Source of the DNA: Brasenia schreberi
Lineage: Eukaryota > Streptophyta > Magnoliopsida > Nymphaeales > Cabombaceae
DNA: 64,000 bases
Assembly: GCA_036023115.1 (NCBI GenBank)
Contig: JAYKKT010000088.1
Coordinates: forward strand, 1,115,001-1,179,000
Direction of reading: 5' to 3'
The notes beneath the pieces are model-generated. The model was not told where the DNA came from and did no database searches. It saw nothing but the letters and a program-made list of their open reading frames with translations. The position numbers and the translations under genes are program-made. The number at the start of each line of letters is the position of its first letter. Positions within the stretch are counted from its first letter, which is position 1. Below are positions 21,159-34,855 of this stretch, in pieces.

Positions 21159-24100
21159 TCAGCTAGAGTCGGCTGAAGGAGCATTTGGCAGGCGGGTAAC
21201 CAAACGACACCTCGGAACAGGTTTCTGGAGCATTGATGTGCCTTGAAAAGTCATCATCTGAATGTCTCTTGTGTAATTCGAGACCTGCACAAGTAACAAG
21301 AGCAGGTCAATCTCAGATGACATATAGTCATTCATTGGTGTAGGTGCTTGTGCTGCTAGGGAGGCTGAAGTTAGATGCATGCCCAAGGTATCAAAACTCA
21401 CCACATTCAACTTATGAATCGACCCTTGCTAGGCGAGCTATTGCTCTTTGTGATTCTCCTATTTTAAATAGCAATAATACAAGAAAAGATAAAAAGAGAA
21501 GATAACCACCTCCTCTTGGCTCATCTTTGAGAAACCAAATTTTTTTATCCATATAGACTCGGCTTCGTCAGCAGCCGGGAGCACAAGGTTCTTCACTTCT
21601 AAAAATCCAAGAAATCTCTCTATGCACGAGAACAACGATTGGAAATAACCCTGGAACAGCAAAGGCAGGTAAGAGACTTGTAACATAGATGTACAATTAT
21701 GTGAGCAAAAATTATAACATTATTGCTTCGCATGTGATATTTCCAATGGCAAAATCAACTCGGAGCCCACAGTGGCATGGAGCACTTATAGCAAAACCAA
21801 ATGTTTGAATATATCTTATATTTTTCTTTCAAGAGAATAATAGATTCATTCATTTCCAGCACAAAGATTGACCATTAACTCATACAGCTACCTTCAGTTC
21901 GTAATGCGGGATTGCATGAAACCCCAATAACAAAGCAAGACACCATGACAATATACAAACCATTTATGAAATAATAAAACCAAAAAACAACCGACATAAT
22001 CAGGTATCCCGAGCCTGGGGAGAATGCTCCAGAGTTCAAATATTCAAGATGAATAAAAGACTTAGTTTTCAGAAGAAACATAAGATGCAAGAAAGCAATA
22101 CGAGTTGAGATATGAAACAAGTGCCTTCTGCCAGGTCAAGGAATCTTTGCGCAAACTAGTTTGAACAAGGAACCGACTATCTTGTCAACAATTCCATGCA
22201 TTATGAAGCATCGTAAAGATAAATGCGCCTGACCCAAACCAGCATAATCATGGTGTCTCAAGTCATTAGTTTCATGTATATTTCATCATTGATTTCTTAA
22301 AATTCTTGTTATTTTATAAGTGAAACCATGTATGTGATAAAAAATGAAAAAAACGGGAGAAAATGGTCTGAAATTATCACATAACAAGCAAGAATATCGA
22401 ACAAGATGGCTCACAGAATCTATATCTACAATGGACATTTCAAAAGTGAGACCATGTTTTCAAATAAGGACAAGCGATTATAAGGTTGCCATTTCCAGAT
22501 TGCTATTCGCTTTCTGTTGGTCAAAGAGTGATGTAGCATTTAACCATGTTCTTTCAGCATATTCAAATCAATCAAAGTTCTCAGTCGTCCCAAGGGCAAC
22601 CAACTACTAAACAGGCTGAGAAAAAAATCAGAAAAGCACATGGTCTAAACAACCCACAAAAGATCAAAATTAAAAATGTATTATATAATCAATAAAAGTA
22701 TAAATTTGGTTGCATTGCAACAATAAAAGGATCGCTAAATAGCTTTGGCATTATTTAATTTAGAGTCAGTCCATTTTTATGTCACCAAAAATTGCTGTCA
22801 CAGCTAGGGAACTTCAGAAAGTATGACCAACAAAAGCATGATATCCAACGGGATTCAAGCTGCATAGTCTCATTTACTGTTCAGGAAAATGCTTTAACAT
22901 CTGAGAGAAACAAGCCCAATGGCACACCTTTCCTTGATTTCCACTGCTAGTTGCAACTAAAGGAAGCTCTGCAACTTCCTTTCCAAATATTCTAAGAACT
23001 CCTGCTGACACAACAGTTGAGCTGCACACACATAAATGGCAGCAATGGTCAGAAAGCACTAAATCGATAGACTAATAGATAAATAATGAGTAGGAAATGA
23101 ACTTTGCATACTTTACTGTCAAGACTGCACAATATATTCCACCAAATTCTTGACCTCTTATGTTCCTTCTACAGAAAATGAAAGACCGTGAATTAGTTGA
23201 CAAGCATCTGGTTGCATCTCAAAAGCGCCACAAGCACTAAAGAAACATCCATAGCCTACAATTAAGCAAGCAATTCTCACCCATAGACCATTGGGGGGAT
23301 CAGGTCCCGACCTGTCACTACATCAACAATAGGGTCAAAGCAGTCCTGGAAAAAAATATATAGATGACCAAACCATCAAGAGATAAATATTTTTGTCTGC
23401 AAGTGCAATGCAACACATCTTAAATGAATAACCAACCTATCAACCTTTCACAATATGATGGTTCATTTTCTTATGTACAGCTTAGTTCTTATTGATCTTT
23501 TTCTTAAAGTAAATTTCTCTACTTCACTCTGTGTTTTGTCCTACAATGTACATATGTTTTGTAAGTTAGCACTACTTCCATTACATGCAACTAGGTGGAC
23601 TCGATCACATCTTCTCTTAATGACAGCCTCTTTCATTTCTTTCCTTAAGTGGTGAACCAAATTGTCACCAAGGCTTTGAAACTAAGGGTCTCAAAGTAAA
23701 GAAATGTCAAAGAAAGATACTAGACAAAAATACTTACTTGAAAAATTGCAACAGATTTAGATAGTAATAATCTACTATCTGGGGAGGCATTTTTGCCACT
23801 TAGAAGCCTCCAACTTATATCAGGATCTGCATCACCATCCAAGCTTTTCTCTTCAAGTTTCTTTTTAATGGCATTCGAAAGAGAAGGAGGAAGCTTCTCC
23901 GTTCCACGTAGGACTAGTTTCTCAAGAGATATATTGATCCTATTACAATCCGTACAGCAAAACCACTTCTCTTTTGGCAATTCCTATAAATAAATAAGCA
24001 ATGAAAATTATAATACACAAGAAGAAGAATTGGATATCAAGGTTCAGTGGTTCACACTCCCAATATCGAGAATTTTGCCCCGGTAAATTCATACCTTGAG

Positions 24101-27100
24101 ATCAGCAAGTCCATGATCCCTCAAACAACCAACATGGAACTCTCGCTCACACTGTATAAATCAAAGTGCATGACTTTAGTTACTAGCATTGACAACAGAA
24201 TGAATCATAGTCAACACTTGACTAGGATAAGACATAGAATATGAGAAAAAGTAATTAAGCCATACTTGATCACACAGCATAACTGTTCGAGGACCGAACC
24301 CTGATTTGCTAAAATCATGACCCCTGTGCAGCATGACAAGTAAAATGTAAGCCAGGAAAACATAATAACATCAAAACAGAAAGTGCTTTACACTTATTAT
24401 CATGTACAGACACCAGATGGAATGCAATGGCACACTAAGCCCGAAAGCACTTTTCCCTAAATAGTTTTCCATTATAAAAGTAGATGGAAATTCAAACACA
24501 TTTATAAGTTAAAGCTTAAACAAAAATATATGGTATGTACAAATTAAAGCTTAAATAAAAATAGATGGTTTCAAAATAACAGCATACTGACCTGCATAAT
24601 ACACAACCACCACCAATGTCAACCTGTGGCTTTTTGACAACACGGGTGCATCGGTTGTGCATTGTCTCCAAAGCCTCCATCTCTGGTACTCTCCCAGCAG
24701 CTAATGCGTTTTGGCTACAAGCTGCAGCCCGCTCATCTTCAAAATTACGTTGGCAATATGAACAATACCAATTACCACGTGGAATGCATGCTAGATCCAC
24801 ACATTCTGCAGCATACACCAAAACAATGATAAAGCTTGGATCAACATGCACGTACATAAAACACCTCAAATGTGCATCATTTGAAAAAAGGGACATGTTT
24901 CCAGTTGATCGGCATTAAGTATTCACTATATATGAGAAGTAACAGAGTTGTGTCCACTACAGAACACATAAAGACTTCATTAGTTAAATTTATCAGATAA
25001 AAGGTTGATTGGTAAAAGACGAAGTCAATGTCACAACCATCTTGATTATAAAGATCTCATCCTTACCCACACTAAAGCTCTTGTTGGTGAATCCACAGTG
25101 CATTCAGATGCCACAAATGACAACAGATCATGCCATATTATGTGATACAGATCATGCCATTGTTCAAGCTGTGACAACCAAACTACAGAAAGTTTGAATT
25201 GAGAATGTACTAAGACCTAGTTAGAAGACTCTTAACAATGTCATATCACAATCTTTTGAACCAAAAAGGATTCAAGGAATCAAACTGATATGTCAAATAT
25301 AAGTTAAGCATAAGTTATAATCTTTTTTATTTGGTTTATATTCGGAACTCCATAATTGAAATAACATTGTCGAGCAAAAGGGAAGTAAAATAAATGACAT
25401 GAAGTAACATAACAAAAAATCACCTGTATGAAAGGCCCTAGGGCATCCATCACACAGGAGGAGATCCCCACCATCTCCACAAATGGTACAAAGGTCGTCA
25501 TTCTCATTAGCAGATTTCTTCCGACCTTTTGTTAATGAAATCGCCAACTCATGAAGAGAAACCCCATCAGATGTGTAGATGTGTAGGTATCTGTAATATA
25601 AAGCACCTTAAATGCATAAGAATAACATATGATATACTACAAAGTAAAATAAGCTTGCTATATAATAGGAACTCACGGTTTACGACGAGATGCCCAACCA
25701 GCATGAGCTTCAAACTGTGAGGGGCTGACCTGAAAATAAACTCTTGAAGCTTAGCCAGTCTGGGATTTTGCTACACATTCAGTGTACATATGTGCATGCA
25801 TCACGTGACAGAGATAAAGCAGAGAGAATATATCAAGTACCTCAGTGTTACAACAATAACAGAATATGCTAAATCCTTGTTTATATCCTTCAAGTAATCT
25901 CTGCACAAAAGAAAAGAATGACAAGTCAAAAAGATATCAACATATAGATAGCACGCAAAAGAACACATAACCTTAGAAGTACATCAACCAGTTCTGCCCA
26001 CCTGACCACGGGCATAGTATGCCACTTCAGTTCCATCAGGTAGCCCCTTTGACATAAAGACCAATTTGTGTAGACCCAAATCCCTGCAACAAAAATTGTT
26101 ATTATCATTGAATCAATACTAATCCGATGTAAAATCACAGCACAAACAGTGTCAAAAGACAAAATATGCTCAAAAAGAAGTAAAGTACAAACTTTCTGGT
26201 TAGTTTGCCAGGCGCACTCTTATTTTTAAACACCTTATACATTGAGGTGGCAAAGGAGGCCTTGGGTGTAACAGGTGATCTTGGTAACCTGAAGCACAGG
26301 AAGATATAAGTAAAAGAGAGCTCCCACATGTTATGTAGTAGCAATAAGTGGAATAGAAGCATGAGTGAGGAAAAAGAAAAAACTACAGACAAACAACTAA
26401 AATACATTCCGTTATGATTATAGTCATCCATGAAGATAGAGAAAAGAGTGATTCTAACTTAAAAAGCAAAGAACCTCAATATAAACATGCTAGCAATTCT
26501 GATCTGAAAAGTTAAGATGTTCTAGTGATGCAGGCAATGTGGGATGGTGGCTCTGTAAGAATGGTGAAAGACATGCTTAAATCGCACAAAAAATTAAACA
26601 AGGAAAAAATATATACAACAACAACAAAGCCTTTTTCCATACCAGACGGGGTTGGCTACATGGATTCTTTATTTCCACAGAGCCCTATCATGTGCCATGT
26701 TAGCAGTTAACTCACAATAAGCTAGATCATTCTTTATTGTTTCTTTCCAACACTTTTGTGGTCGTCCTCTACCTCTTTTAATACTTTCAAAATCTAGTTT
26801 TTCATACCTTCTTACAGGTTCTTCTTTTGATCTTCTTTCTATATGACTAAACCACCTTAAACGATATTCTATCCTCTATTGGTGCTACACATAATTTCTT
26901 TCTAATAACCTCATTATGTATACAGTCTTTTCTTGTATGACCACTCATCCATCTCAACATCTTCATTTCTGTCACAGACATCTTTTGTACATGTTGATAT
27001 TAACTGCATGAAAAAAATATATGCAAATAATAAATCAAATTGTGATAATTTGTATTATCAACTCAACAAGGGTGAGCCTTCTAAGACATTTACAATTCTA

Positions 27101-29398
27101 TAAAATTAGTTCCTTACTCCAGGCCATCCAACTCAACCATTAAACCATACCATGATGATTGATGCATATTTCCATATTAAAAATGTCTCCCTCCCTACCA
27201 TCAAAATATCTTTTGAATAAAGTGCAGTGCATCATCACAGTCTCAATGAAGCCGTTGTGGACAAAAGTCAATATGGTGCAAAAGATTCAAAAAGCGGTAT
27301 AGCATCTCACCCAGAGAAAATAGTGCGCATCCACAGAAACAGTGATTGAAAGAAACGATGCCAAGGTTAACAAATCAAATATAAACGGATGTACAAAAAC
27401 TAAGACAACAGAATAAATGAGGCTAACAAGCTCGAAGCTCAAATGGTACTAACTTCAATTTATGTGGAGAATTGCACTGTATATGGTCCCTCACTTCCAG
27501 ATTGTTAATTTGAGGCTGCCTGTTTGGGGAAATTAACATAAACAACGTGTTCAGACAACCAAAGCGCATGCCAATTTAAGATCAATTTGTAAGATGGAGA
27601 CAACATATAATACCCCAGAAAGTGGGATAACGACTTTTTACCTTGCACTATGCGTTCTTTGAGCAGACAATTGTTGAGATTCTAGACACTTCTTGCAAAA
27701 TTGACGTGATTTTCCATAGCTAGTGACATCAACTGATCCTAAATGACACAAAACCAAAAGAGCTAATGATGGAGAAACCGAGACAAATTTAATGCTATAA
27801 AATCACATCAAACAGTTACATGTTGTCATAAAGCTAAATACCACGAGAGCCATAAGAAAAACACAAATTCATGAACAAGTTCATTACCTCTGCAACGTTC
27901 ACAAGTGACTGGTTTGCTCGTCTCCGCTGAGCTTATTTCAGTTTGTAGCCTCTCCTCAAACATCTCTAACGGGGTTCCAAAACAAGATCTCAACACATCA
28001 CGAACGGACCTCCCGTTCTCCAAGTAAATATAATCAATTGCACGTTTGTTGAGACTACCAGCATGCAGCTCAAATTGGGAAGGTGTAACAGTCTGCATTG
28101 TAATACAACATCTATTTTGATATCAAGCAAAAGTTTGCTTCCAATCGTCAAGAACAAATAGCAAGTAGATGCTCACTTGTTCGCCTTTGCAGGATGAACA
28201 GAAACAGAGAATCATTCCATCTTTAATTACCCCATGAAGCTCTTCCTAATAATTTGAAATGGTAGATGTCAAATGAAAACCACTAATAAATCAACACCGA
28301 CTCAGAGCCAATTTTACACAATCCTTAAGCTTGTCGCATTAGAGTTCATACCTTCCCTGAAACACGGCGTAGATACCTCACTTTGCATCCGTTGAGAAAA
28401 CCCGTTGCGAGCAAATCCTTGATTGTTGTGGGGAACTTCGTCAATGAAACCTTCTTTGACATCTTCAGTTCAAGCTTCTTTGTGCTATCTTGAAGCTTGT
28501 CATGATCGATCCCTACATCACCGATAGATGATCCAGACTCCTCCTGGTCCCTTGGAAAGGCCACCTCTGAAGACGACCCGTCCGCCATTCTTGATCCTAA
28601 TTCCTTTGCTTCCAAACCTTCAGCCGATTCGACTGACGCCGAATTTCCTGGTCCGACGCGCTCCACCAGAAGGGAAGACGGACCTCCCTCTGCATTGGTC
28701 TTCAATTTCAAACCTTCAGACGATTCGATTGAAGCCGAATTTCCTATCCCAACGCTCTCTACGAGAACGGAAGATGGATCTACATCTGAATCGATCTTCA
28801 ATTTCTTAGTCTCGTTGTCACAATCTGGAATCTTCTTTTCGGCAATATCATCGCCCTCGGGTTCGCCGTTGCTCGAATTGGAAATGCCATTGAGGCGTCT
28901 TCTCTTGAAGAATAGAGTTGGTTCAGAGGCCCTGGACTTCAATTCAATCTCGAGCTCTTTCATGCCGGGCACCTCTAGACCGCCGTTCAACCTCTTCAAT
29001 TCCGATCTGGTAAACCTCCTAAGCGATACCCACGGCCTCAAAACGTTTGATTTCCCACTCTTTTCCGCATCTGCTTCGTTTTCAACATCAATAGCCTCGG
29101 TTGCGTCCGGTATCTTCTCCAGCGGCACGGCCAGAACGGGCGTTACCTCCATAGAAGGAGAAGGATCGGTCATGGCCTCCTGATTGCTTTCGTTATCGGC
29201 GCCGACGGGCGGAGTAAGTTCGGCCTCTTTCACGTGGCCGCGGCGCTGCCCTAACGATCCGATGAGCTCCACCTGAACCTTCGCCGCAAACTGGAACTCG
29301 CGTTTGTGGCCCGTTCTCGGGCTCATCAGCCCCAAAATATACGTCTTCGGCGGCAGATCGCCTGATCCCGAGTCGCCGCAGAGAACATTCTCAGCCAT
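21159..29398 (-). CDS. PHD-finger / GNAT acetyltransferase-like nuclear protein (IDM1 group)
   Basis: Nineteen minus-strand exons: 29398-28352, 28245-28177, 28092-27888, 27738-27642, 27519-27454, 26288-26193, 26083-26002, 25900-25841, 25729-25677, 25590-25424, 24805-24592, 24323-24266, 24151-24095, 23983-23738, 23345-23281, 23168-23112, 23021-22928, 21650-21510, 21284-21159. They total 3000 bp, giving 999 residues with no stop. Domains: acidic variable N-terminus to about 325; a first Tify/TPL-binding (Jas-like) domain at about 328-430 ([21 protein letters not shown]); a second at about 510-605 ([25 protein letters not shown]); a PHD finger at about 626-667 ([21 protein letters not shown]...WYCSYC); a second Cys/His cluster at 712-770; and a GNAT-like domain at about 790-960 ([14 protein letters not shown]). 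Arabidopsis IDM1, the best-known member, acetylates histone H3 and helps active DNA demethylation. This member resembles the shorter paralogues, so catalytic activity is inferred only. Start: conserved MAENVLCGD. Confidence 0.93.
26617..27005 (-). mobile_element. RTE LINE 3' fragment in intron 5 of the PHD-GNAT gene
   Basis: Antisense on the plus strand: acaacaacaacaaagcc at 26617 is the (TTG)n tail, then the 3' UTR, then the C-terminal coding part up to the CAACATGTACAAAAGATG segment at 27005. Same orientation as the host gene. At the site where other copies read GGATGACC (stop), this copy reads GGACGACC, keeping the Arg codon. Confidence 0.9.
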
Positions 29399-29657
29399 TG
29401 AATCCCTAAAATTTCTGATACGAAGAATTCGAACCAAAGGAATCCAACATAATCGATCGATTCGTCAAGGAAAATAAGTGGAAAACTCCAAACGACGCGA
29501 GGACTCACCGAAACGGCTGCAATCGGGCGGAACACTCCCAAATCCTGGGTTATTTATCCGTCAGATTCGTCCCGGAAGGCAGATCGACGGTAGAGATTCG
29601 TCCTGGGAGACGTGGACGATTGGTACCTTCTGTATCCGAGAGGGCGCAGGAAGGGAA

Positions 29658-29696
<39 letters not shown>

Positions 29697-29760
29697 CACA
29701 TAAGGGGGAAAGGGAGGAAATACAAATTCCTTAAAGAAAATTTACAATAAGCACACAGAT
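29399..29760 (-). promoter_or_regulatory. 5' UTR and promoter region of the PHD-GNAT gene with (GA)n run
   Basis: Directly upstream of the start codon. A donor-like CG|GTGAGT at 29509 and an acceptor before 29417 suggest a short leader intron. A (GA)n run lies at 29661-29690; such GA repeats bind BBR/BPC factors in plants, but a role here is inference. Confidence 0.45.
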
Positions 29761-29950
29761 TCTGCCCTATATTCATAAAGCCGTCCTTCATTTTAGTTGT
29801 TCTTTTCTACCTGTTGTTTACCCAGTTCGCTCATTTTGCCTAGCAATATTGTAAATATCGTATTTTTGTATGGAATCCAAAGTAGTGTATCCGTCTTCTA
29901 TCATATGTTATCAATCATAAGTTATTGTTTTCCTAGTTATTTCTATCTAC
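29761..29950. other. No recognisable feature
   Basis: Spacer between the gene promoter and the composite repeat. Confidence 0.4.
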
Positions 29951-30160
29951 TACAACTACAACTAAGCCTTTTTTCATACTAGATGGAATCGGTTACATGG
30001 ATTCTTTATTTTTTTTTTGTAGAATCCACGTTAAGTCCAACAAAGTTTTACGCTAACTGTCGGAATCCTAACGCAACCCTCCTTCTTTATCTGAGCTTGG
30101 GACCGGTCATGCAAGGATGATCCCTTACATGGGCGGAGTTTGATGGGTATTATTTCTTGG
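29951..30160 (-). mobile_element. Composite short element with RTE 3' tail, copy A
   Basis: The minus strand begins AACTCCGCCCATGTAAGG, continues with GACCGGTCCCAAGC and AGGAGGGTTGCGTTAGG, and then passes into the RTE tail (AAGAATCCATGTAACCGA ... AAAGGCTTAGTTGTAGTTG). The body is not part of the RTE ORF copies in this window but is shared with 46758-46985. It is a likely non-autonomous element using RTE machinery. Confidence 0.75.
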
Positions 30161-31025
30161 TTTTCTAATTATTTCCTTAAGTTAAAGACCAATTAGGTTG
30201 CTTTAGAAGACAACTCTAATGAACATGTTTTGTATGATTGTCTGCTACATTTCTTCGAAAGTAAGTCAAGTGTTTGATACTGGGTTTCCTATATATGAGA
30301 GTGTTTTCCAAGTTTTACTTGCCAAAAATACAAATAATATATGCTTAGGGTAACTTGTATAAAGACATATTTTGAAAAAAGAAAATGATCACATACCAAA
30401 TGCTTACATAGATGATGTTAGATATGGAGCAACAAATAGAGTAATATAATTGCCAACAAAAATACAAACAAGAAAATAAATGAGTTCTAGAATAAGGTAT
30501 AGTGTTTGTGAGGGAAGCTACTACTCTCCAACCTAGGAGGTGATTGAATAGAAGATCCTAGTTGAAGGTGAAGCCTTCGATACGCAGGGCATGCACATCT
30601 AGCAAAAACCTTCCAGCACAGTAGCCAATAAGAAGAAAAATACAATGCAAATTGTTTGTAAAGAACGAACCGTAACGCCATATTTTATGGGATTTCTTTA
30701 TTTGCTCTCGCATCGATACAAAAAAGGAATAACCTCTAATTACTTTGTCTTTATAGGGCTTCAATCACTTCACTTTCGATCGAAACATTCTAGATGTCTC
30801 ATTCGACTTGACATTCTTGTAAATGAGGAAGAAGAGTCTAGGACAGTCTCAAAACTCTTGACATGTTTCCTCAATGATGTATCAATTATTTACAATTACC
30901 AAAACCAAAACAAGGTGCTATTCCCACACTAAGTAGAGCCGGTTATATGGATTTTTATTTGCTATTCATGTTTTATTTTCAATTATTTTCACTAGTTTTA
31001 ACATGAAACAAACTTAATAAATGAG
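30161..31025. other. No recognisable feature
   Basis: AT-rich intergenic DNA; no coding frame, structural RNA or repeat match was seen. Confidence 0.4.
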
Positions 31026-31140
31026 TTTTTTTTTTAATTGTAGGAGAACAGGTATGTATGCACAGCCTAAGTATTGGACTCGTGACCTGCAACTTGTGGG
31101 TGGAGTCCACTAGTCAGGGGAGCTAATGCTATGAGTGCAA
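31026..31140 (-). repeat. tRNA-derived SINE-like element with poly(A) tail
   Basis: The minus strand starts TTTGCACTCATAGCATTAGC, with a box-A-like TTAGCTCCCCTGACTAGTGG and a box-B-like GGTCACGAGTCCAATAC. It ends in a run of about ten A (tttttttttt at 31026-31035 on plus). The head (GCACTCATAGCATTAGCTC) matches those at 32445-32555 and 42905-42965. Confidence 0.55.
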
Positions 31141-31809
31141 AATGGCTTCTATTTTTGTTGGTAATAAAAACCCAACTTTGTGGCGGGTAAATCAAGGATA
31201 TTTGAAATCAGGCACTCTAAATGCATTAACTAGAATGTTTGGGGCCCTTCTGTGAATATTTGTTTCCTTTGGGGGTCATTAGATTTACCCTAAAGTACGG
31301 CCCTTGTTTGGGGGTTTGCCAACATGAGGGCGTATGCCTAAAACGGATCCAACACGACGCCCTCCCTGCCTTTTCCACGAATGTTTGAACTGGGGCAAGC
31401 GATCGCACGGCTGACGTGATCCAGATCTGCTGACCTGGATCCAGGAAAGGACCAATCATATTCCGGGTACGGATCGGTTACCATAATTGGTCCTATATTA
31501 TGGGAGCGCCCGGATGAGTGCCGCTTATGAGGGTTTATGCATTTGTAGGGTTTAGTGGTACGCTGAGGTTTAGGGTTTAAAGTAGGGGTGTTCATGGAAC
31601 AGCTAGAACCGGGTTAACCGGGTTGGTTGCTGTTCTAGATGTCTGGCAGTTTGGTTGTTCAGTTCTAACACGAAAAAACTTGGCCATTCAGTTCATGTGT
31701 GTATATAGATAGATAGATAGAAATCTTTATAAGTTTATATATATGAGTTTTATAATCTTATATGTATATAAAATGTAATTATATGGATATAAATATTGAT
31801 AAGTTTGTA

Positions 31810-31818
<9 letters not shown>
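31141..31818. other. No recognisable feature
   Basis: Intergenic DNA leading to a microsatellite; contains a short GATA-type run near 31705-31720 (tagatagatagatag). Confidence 0.4.
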
Positions 31819-31892
<74 letters not shown>

Positions 31893-31899
31893 GTATATG

Positions 31900-31972
<73 letters not shown>
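31819..31972 (+). repeat. (TG)n(TA)n microsatellite
   Basis: About 150 bp of TA repeats with interspersed TATG units, preceded by GTGTGTGTG. Confidence 0.97.
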
Positions 31973-32444
31973 GAGTTTTTCACCAAATCAAAGCTTTCGA
32001 ATTGAAGGAGCAATGCCACTTCCATGTCCCAAATCACAAATTCTCAATTTGATACAAATATAATATGATGACATGAAAACTGAGTTTGATTTCTATAGTG
32101 CGCTTCAGGTAAAGCTCCACACTTCCGTAGTTTGCCGATCAAATAAATAAATAAATAAATACTATAAAGTTTGGGATGAGAGTTTTTCAAGTTGTCATGG
32201 ATGATCGTTAGGTATGGAGCTCCAACCGACCTTATGGGTTTGATACAAGAATCGAGGAGAACTTGACCTTGATTTTGGATACTCACAATTCTACGTTTTG
32301 TTGTATATCATTCAGGTCACCCAGAGTTCGGTAATAATAGAACCCATAAAAGTACATATCATAGGACACAGTTCAAACTAGGGTTATTTCTTCAGCACAT
32401 GTCTATTCTTACTCATTAAAAATAAAGCACAGATTTCTCTTTTT

Positions 32445-32555
32445 GTTACGAAGCAGAGGCCGAATACAAGTATGGGCATCCCAGAAATCAAACTCATGAC
32501 ATGCTTCCTGTGAGTCGAGCGCCCTACCAGTCGAGCTAATGCTGAGCACCTTAGT
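32445..32555 (-). repeat. tRNA-derived SINE-like element
   Basis: Minus strand: GTGCTCAGCATTAGCTCGAC followed by TGGTAGGGCGCTCGACTC resembles the D-arm/box A half of a tRNA, and CATGAGTTTGATTTCTGG resembles box B. The arms do not pair well enough for a working tRNA. Same head as the copies at 31026 and 42905. Confidence 0.5.
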
Positions 32556-33096
32556 GGAGATTTCTTTTGTCAAATGATATCAAGAGAATGAAATCGGGAT
32601 AAGTACCACGAAATTGTATTTTTCCGATTCAGCAATTCGATAAGGAAGGGGATTCTTATTTGTCCAAACATCTGCAACTGTATGATACCTGTAAGTTTGA
32701 CAAGCCTGAGTCCCACAGCTCATCACCCGACCACCTGATTCCAGTTCTAATGTGGTTGGGTGTGAGGGCACATATCAATGTTGGATCGAACCACAGGCCA
32801 GTGCTAGGTACTTGCAAAGAGATCGAGTACCCAAATATGTGTTTGGATTGGATCCCACTAAGGCTGGGTCGGGTTCGATGATCCCGCAGTTGAGTTTGGA
32901 CCATGGGTTAACTATGTCAAACCCATTCAGACCTGGGTCCAAGTCGAGCACCAGAACCCAATAAAGAGGTGAAGTTCACCAGTTCACTGTTTACTATAGA
33001 GCGTTAATCAAAACTTCAAAGTGTAGAAATGATTTTAGTGGAAAAAATAAGTTAATTGTAGTAACTTGTGATGAACAAATGCAATTATCGAGTAAC
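32556..33096. other. Intergenic spacer
   Basis: No feature recognised between the SINE-like element and the EF-2 relic. Confidence 0.4.
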
Positions 33097-34747
33097 CTTG
33101 CATTGAACAGCAACACGAACGACAGGTGAAACAGAAAACTTCATGGCCCTGATAGGATGAGCATCCGCTTCCTTCTCATTTGTCAGTCGCGTTTTTGGTG
33201 ATGATCTGATCCAACCCAACCATAGCAAGTAGCAACTGTATTACCACATGGTACATCCCCAACCGATTCTTGCTTCTTCCCCATCCAAATAACGGTTCTC
33301 CGGACACTCTTTTACGTATAAATCCTTCTTCTGGCCAGGAACATAGTTTGGCCCCATGATCCTGACTTTCATGCCAGTAGACATTTGTCAGATGCCAGAA
33401 TCATCTTCGAGACATAAAGCATCAGTGGCCCTTCACGGTCGCAATTCCTGATAGCAGTAGCATATGGATCATCGAGGGGGCCTTCGTACAAGTCCTCAAC
33501 ACGGTATTTTTGTGCCTTGGAATGAGATGGCGGATGGAATATCATCATTTCCATAAGGGCATCACTAGCAGGAAGCCATGTCTGCATGACACGCTTCATC
33601 AGAGCCTTGAACACCAGATCCTTCTCTTCAGTTTTCATGGTGACACTGAGCTTCTGCAGCATTGGCCGCAACTTGTCCTTCTGGTCATTTATACAAGTGC
33701 TTATGATCTGCTTGATGGGCTCGTAACAGAACTGAACAAATCCTCTCTTGCATGTAGGGGAACCAGTATTCTTAGTGGTCCATTTCTTTGTTGCGGGGTC
33801 AACGTAGTTTTCACCTCCTTTTCGCCTTTTCCATCATCTTCGCTTCATCCACCGAACTTAGCAGCATACATTTTCGCAAAGTTAGTCAATGTGAAAGCCC
33901 AACCATGCAGTCCATTAGAGAACGCCACGGTTCCTTTCTCAGGGTAAACCTGGACATCACCAAGCAATGCATCTTCATATGTAGCCATGACCACATTCGC
34001 ATTCTCAATCACGCGTTGAAATGTCCGATAACTTCCTCCCCTTCAACTTGCAGCTCAAGGAAACAACGGTTCATCTTGTTGACGTAAGCACAGGCCTGAT
34101 CCTCTCTCCCAGAGCTTGCCGAAGAACGATTTCTGTTTGGACACAAACACCTTCAACTACGCACAGCGACTGTGACCTCTATAGAAAAATCAACATGCCC
34201 AGGAGAATCAATGAGGTTGATCAGGTACTCATTGCCGGACCTTTCCCCCTTGAAGTTCTTGAGTGATTCATCTGGCATCTCATAGTAAAGTGAAATCCCA
34301 GTTGACTTGATGGTAATACCACGCTCTGCTTCGTCCCGTCGAGTATCGTCATTCGCACATCTCCAGCAACTTCCTGTGCAATAATTCCAGCCGCTGCTAC
34401 AAGGGAATCTGTAAGAGTAGACTTGCCTGCAAAAGAGAGAATCTTTTCCCTTCAGCTTTCTTTTCGTTATGGTTTAGCAATCAATCCAGCTTGTGAAATT
34501 GTAAACAATTGTTTGGTACCATGATCTACATGTGCAATAACAGACATATTTCGAATGTTATGTTTGAGGTCCATGATCCTCCGGAGCTCTTCTACGGTAA
34601 ACTTCACCTGAATTGGAAAGGGCAGATATGAGATAATAGACAGAAATCTTACGGGAAAGCAACACACAAGAAAAACCTAGATACATACCATTTTGTCTTG
34701 CCCAAGAAGCAAAAGCACACAAACTTGCTAAGCAGTATTTGCACCTG
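33097..34747 (-). pseudogene. Elongation factor 2 (EF-2) relic, introns kept, C-terminal part missing
   Basis: The minus strand keeps gene structure: an ATG exon (about 34747-34689) with donor directly after ATG, an exon 34607-34520 ([20 protein letters not shown]...AHVDHG), and a long exon from 34426 starting KSTLTDS, which completes the P-loop. EF-2 segments then follow: [91 protein letters not shown], ending [18 protein letters not shown]. Several frameshifts, stops and an internal deletion (after [11 protein letters not shown]) kill it. Domains III-V with the diphthamide site are absent. EF-2 drives ribosome translocation; this copy cannot. Kept introns show it is a decayed gene duplicate, not a retrocopy. 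Confidence 0.92.
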
Positions 34748-34837
34748 AACCTAATTGGATCAAGTCACTATCACAATATCAAATGTTAACATGCAGAGTT
34801 GCTAAAAAATTAACGGTGCATAGGGAAATGGAAAATC

Positions 34838-34855
34838 ATAGCAGAAATGGAGAAA
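34838..34855 (+). repeat. Target-site duplication of RTE insertion, left copy
   Basis: atagcagaaatggagaaa here is repeated exactly at 37182-37199, on the two sides of the RTE copy. An 18-bp duplication is in the range made by LINE target-primed reverse transcription. Confidence 0.9.

Noticed and set aside
28528..29183. Plus-strand frames of 93 and 162 codons
   Set aside because: They are antisense shadows of exon 1 of the PHD-GNAT gene.
32445..32555. tRNA gene on the minus strand
   Set aside because: The D-arm half looks tRNA-like, but the acceptor and anticodon stems do not pair and no mature 3' end is present; a SINE head fits better.
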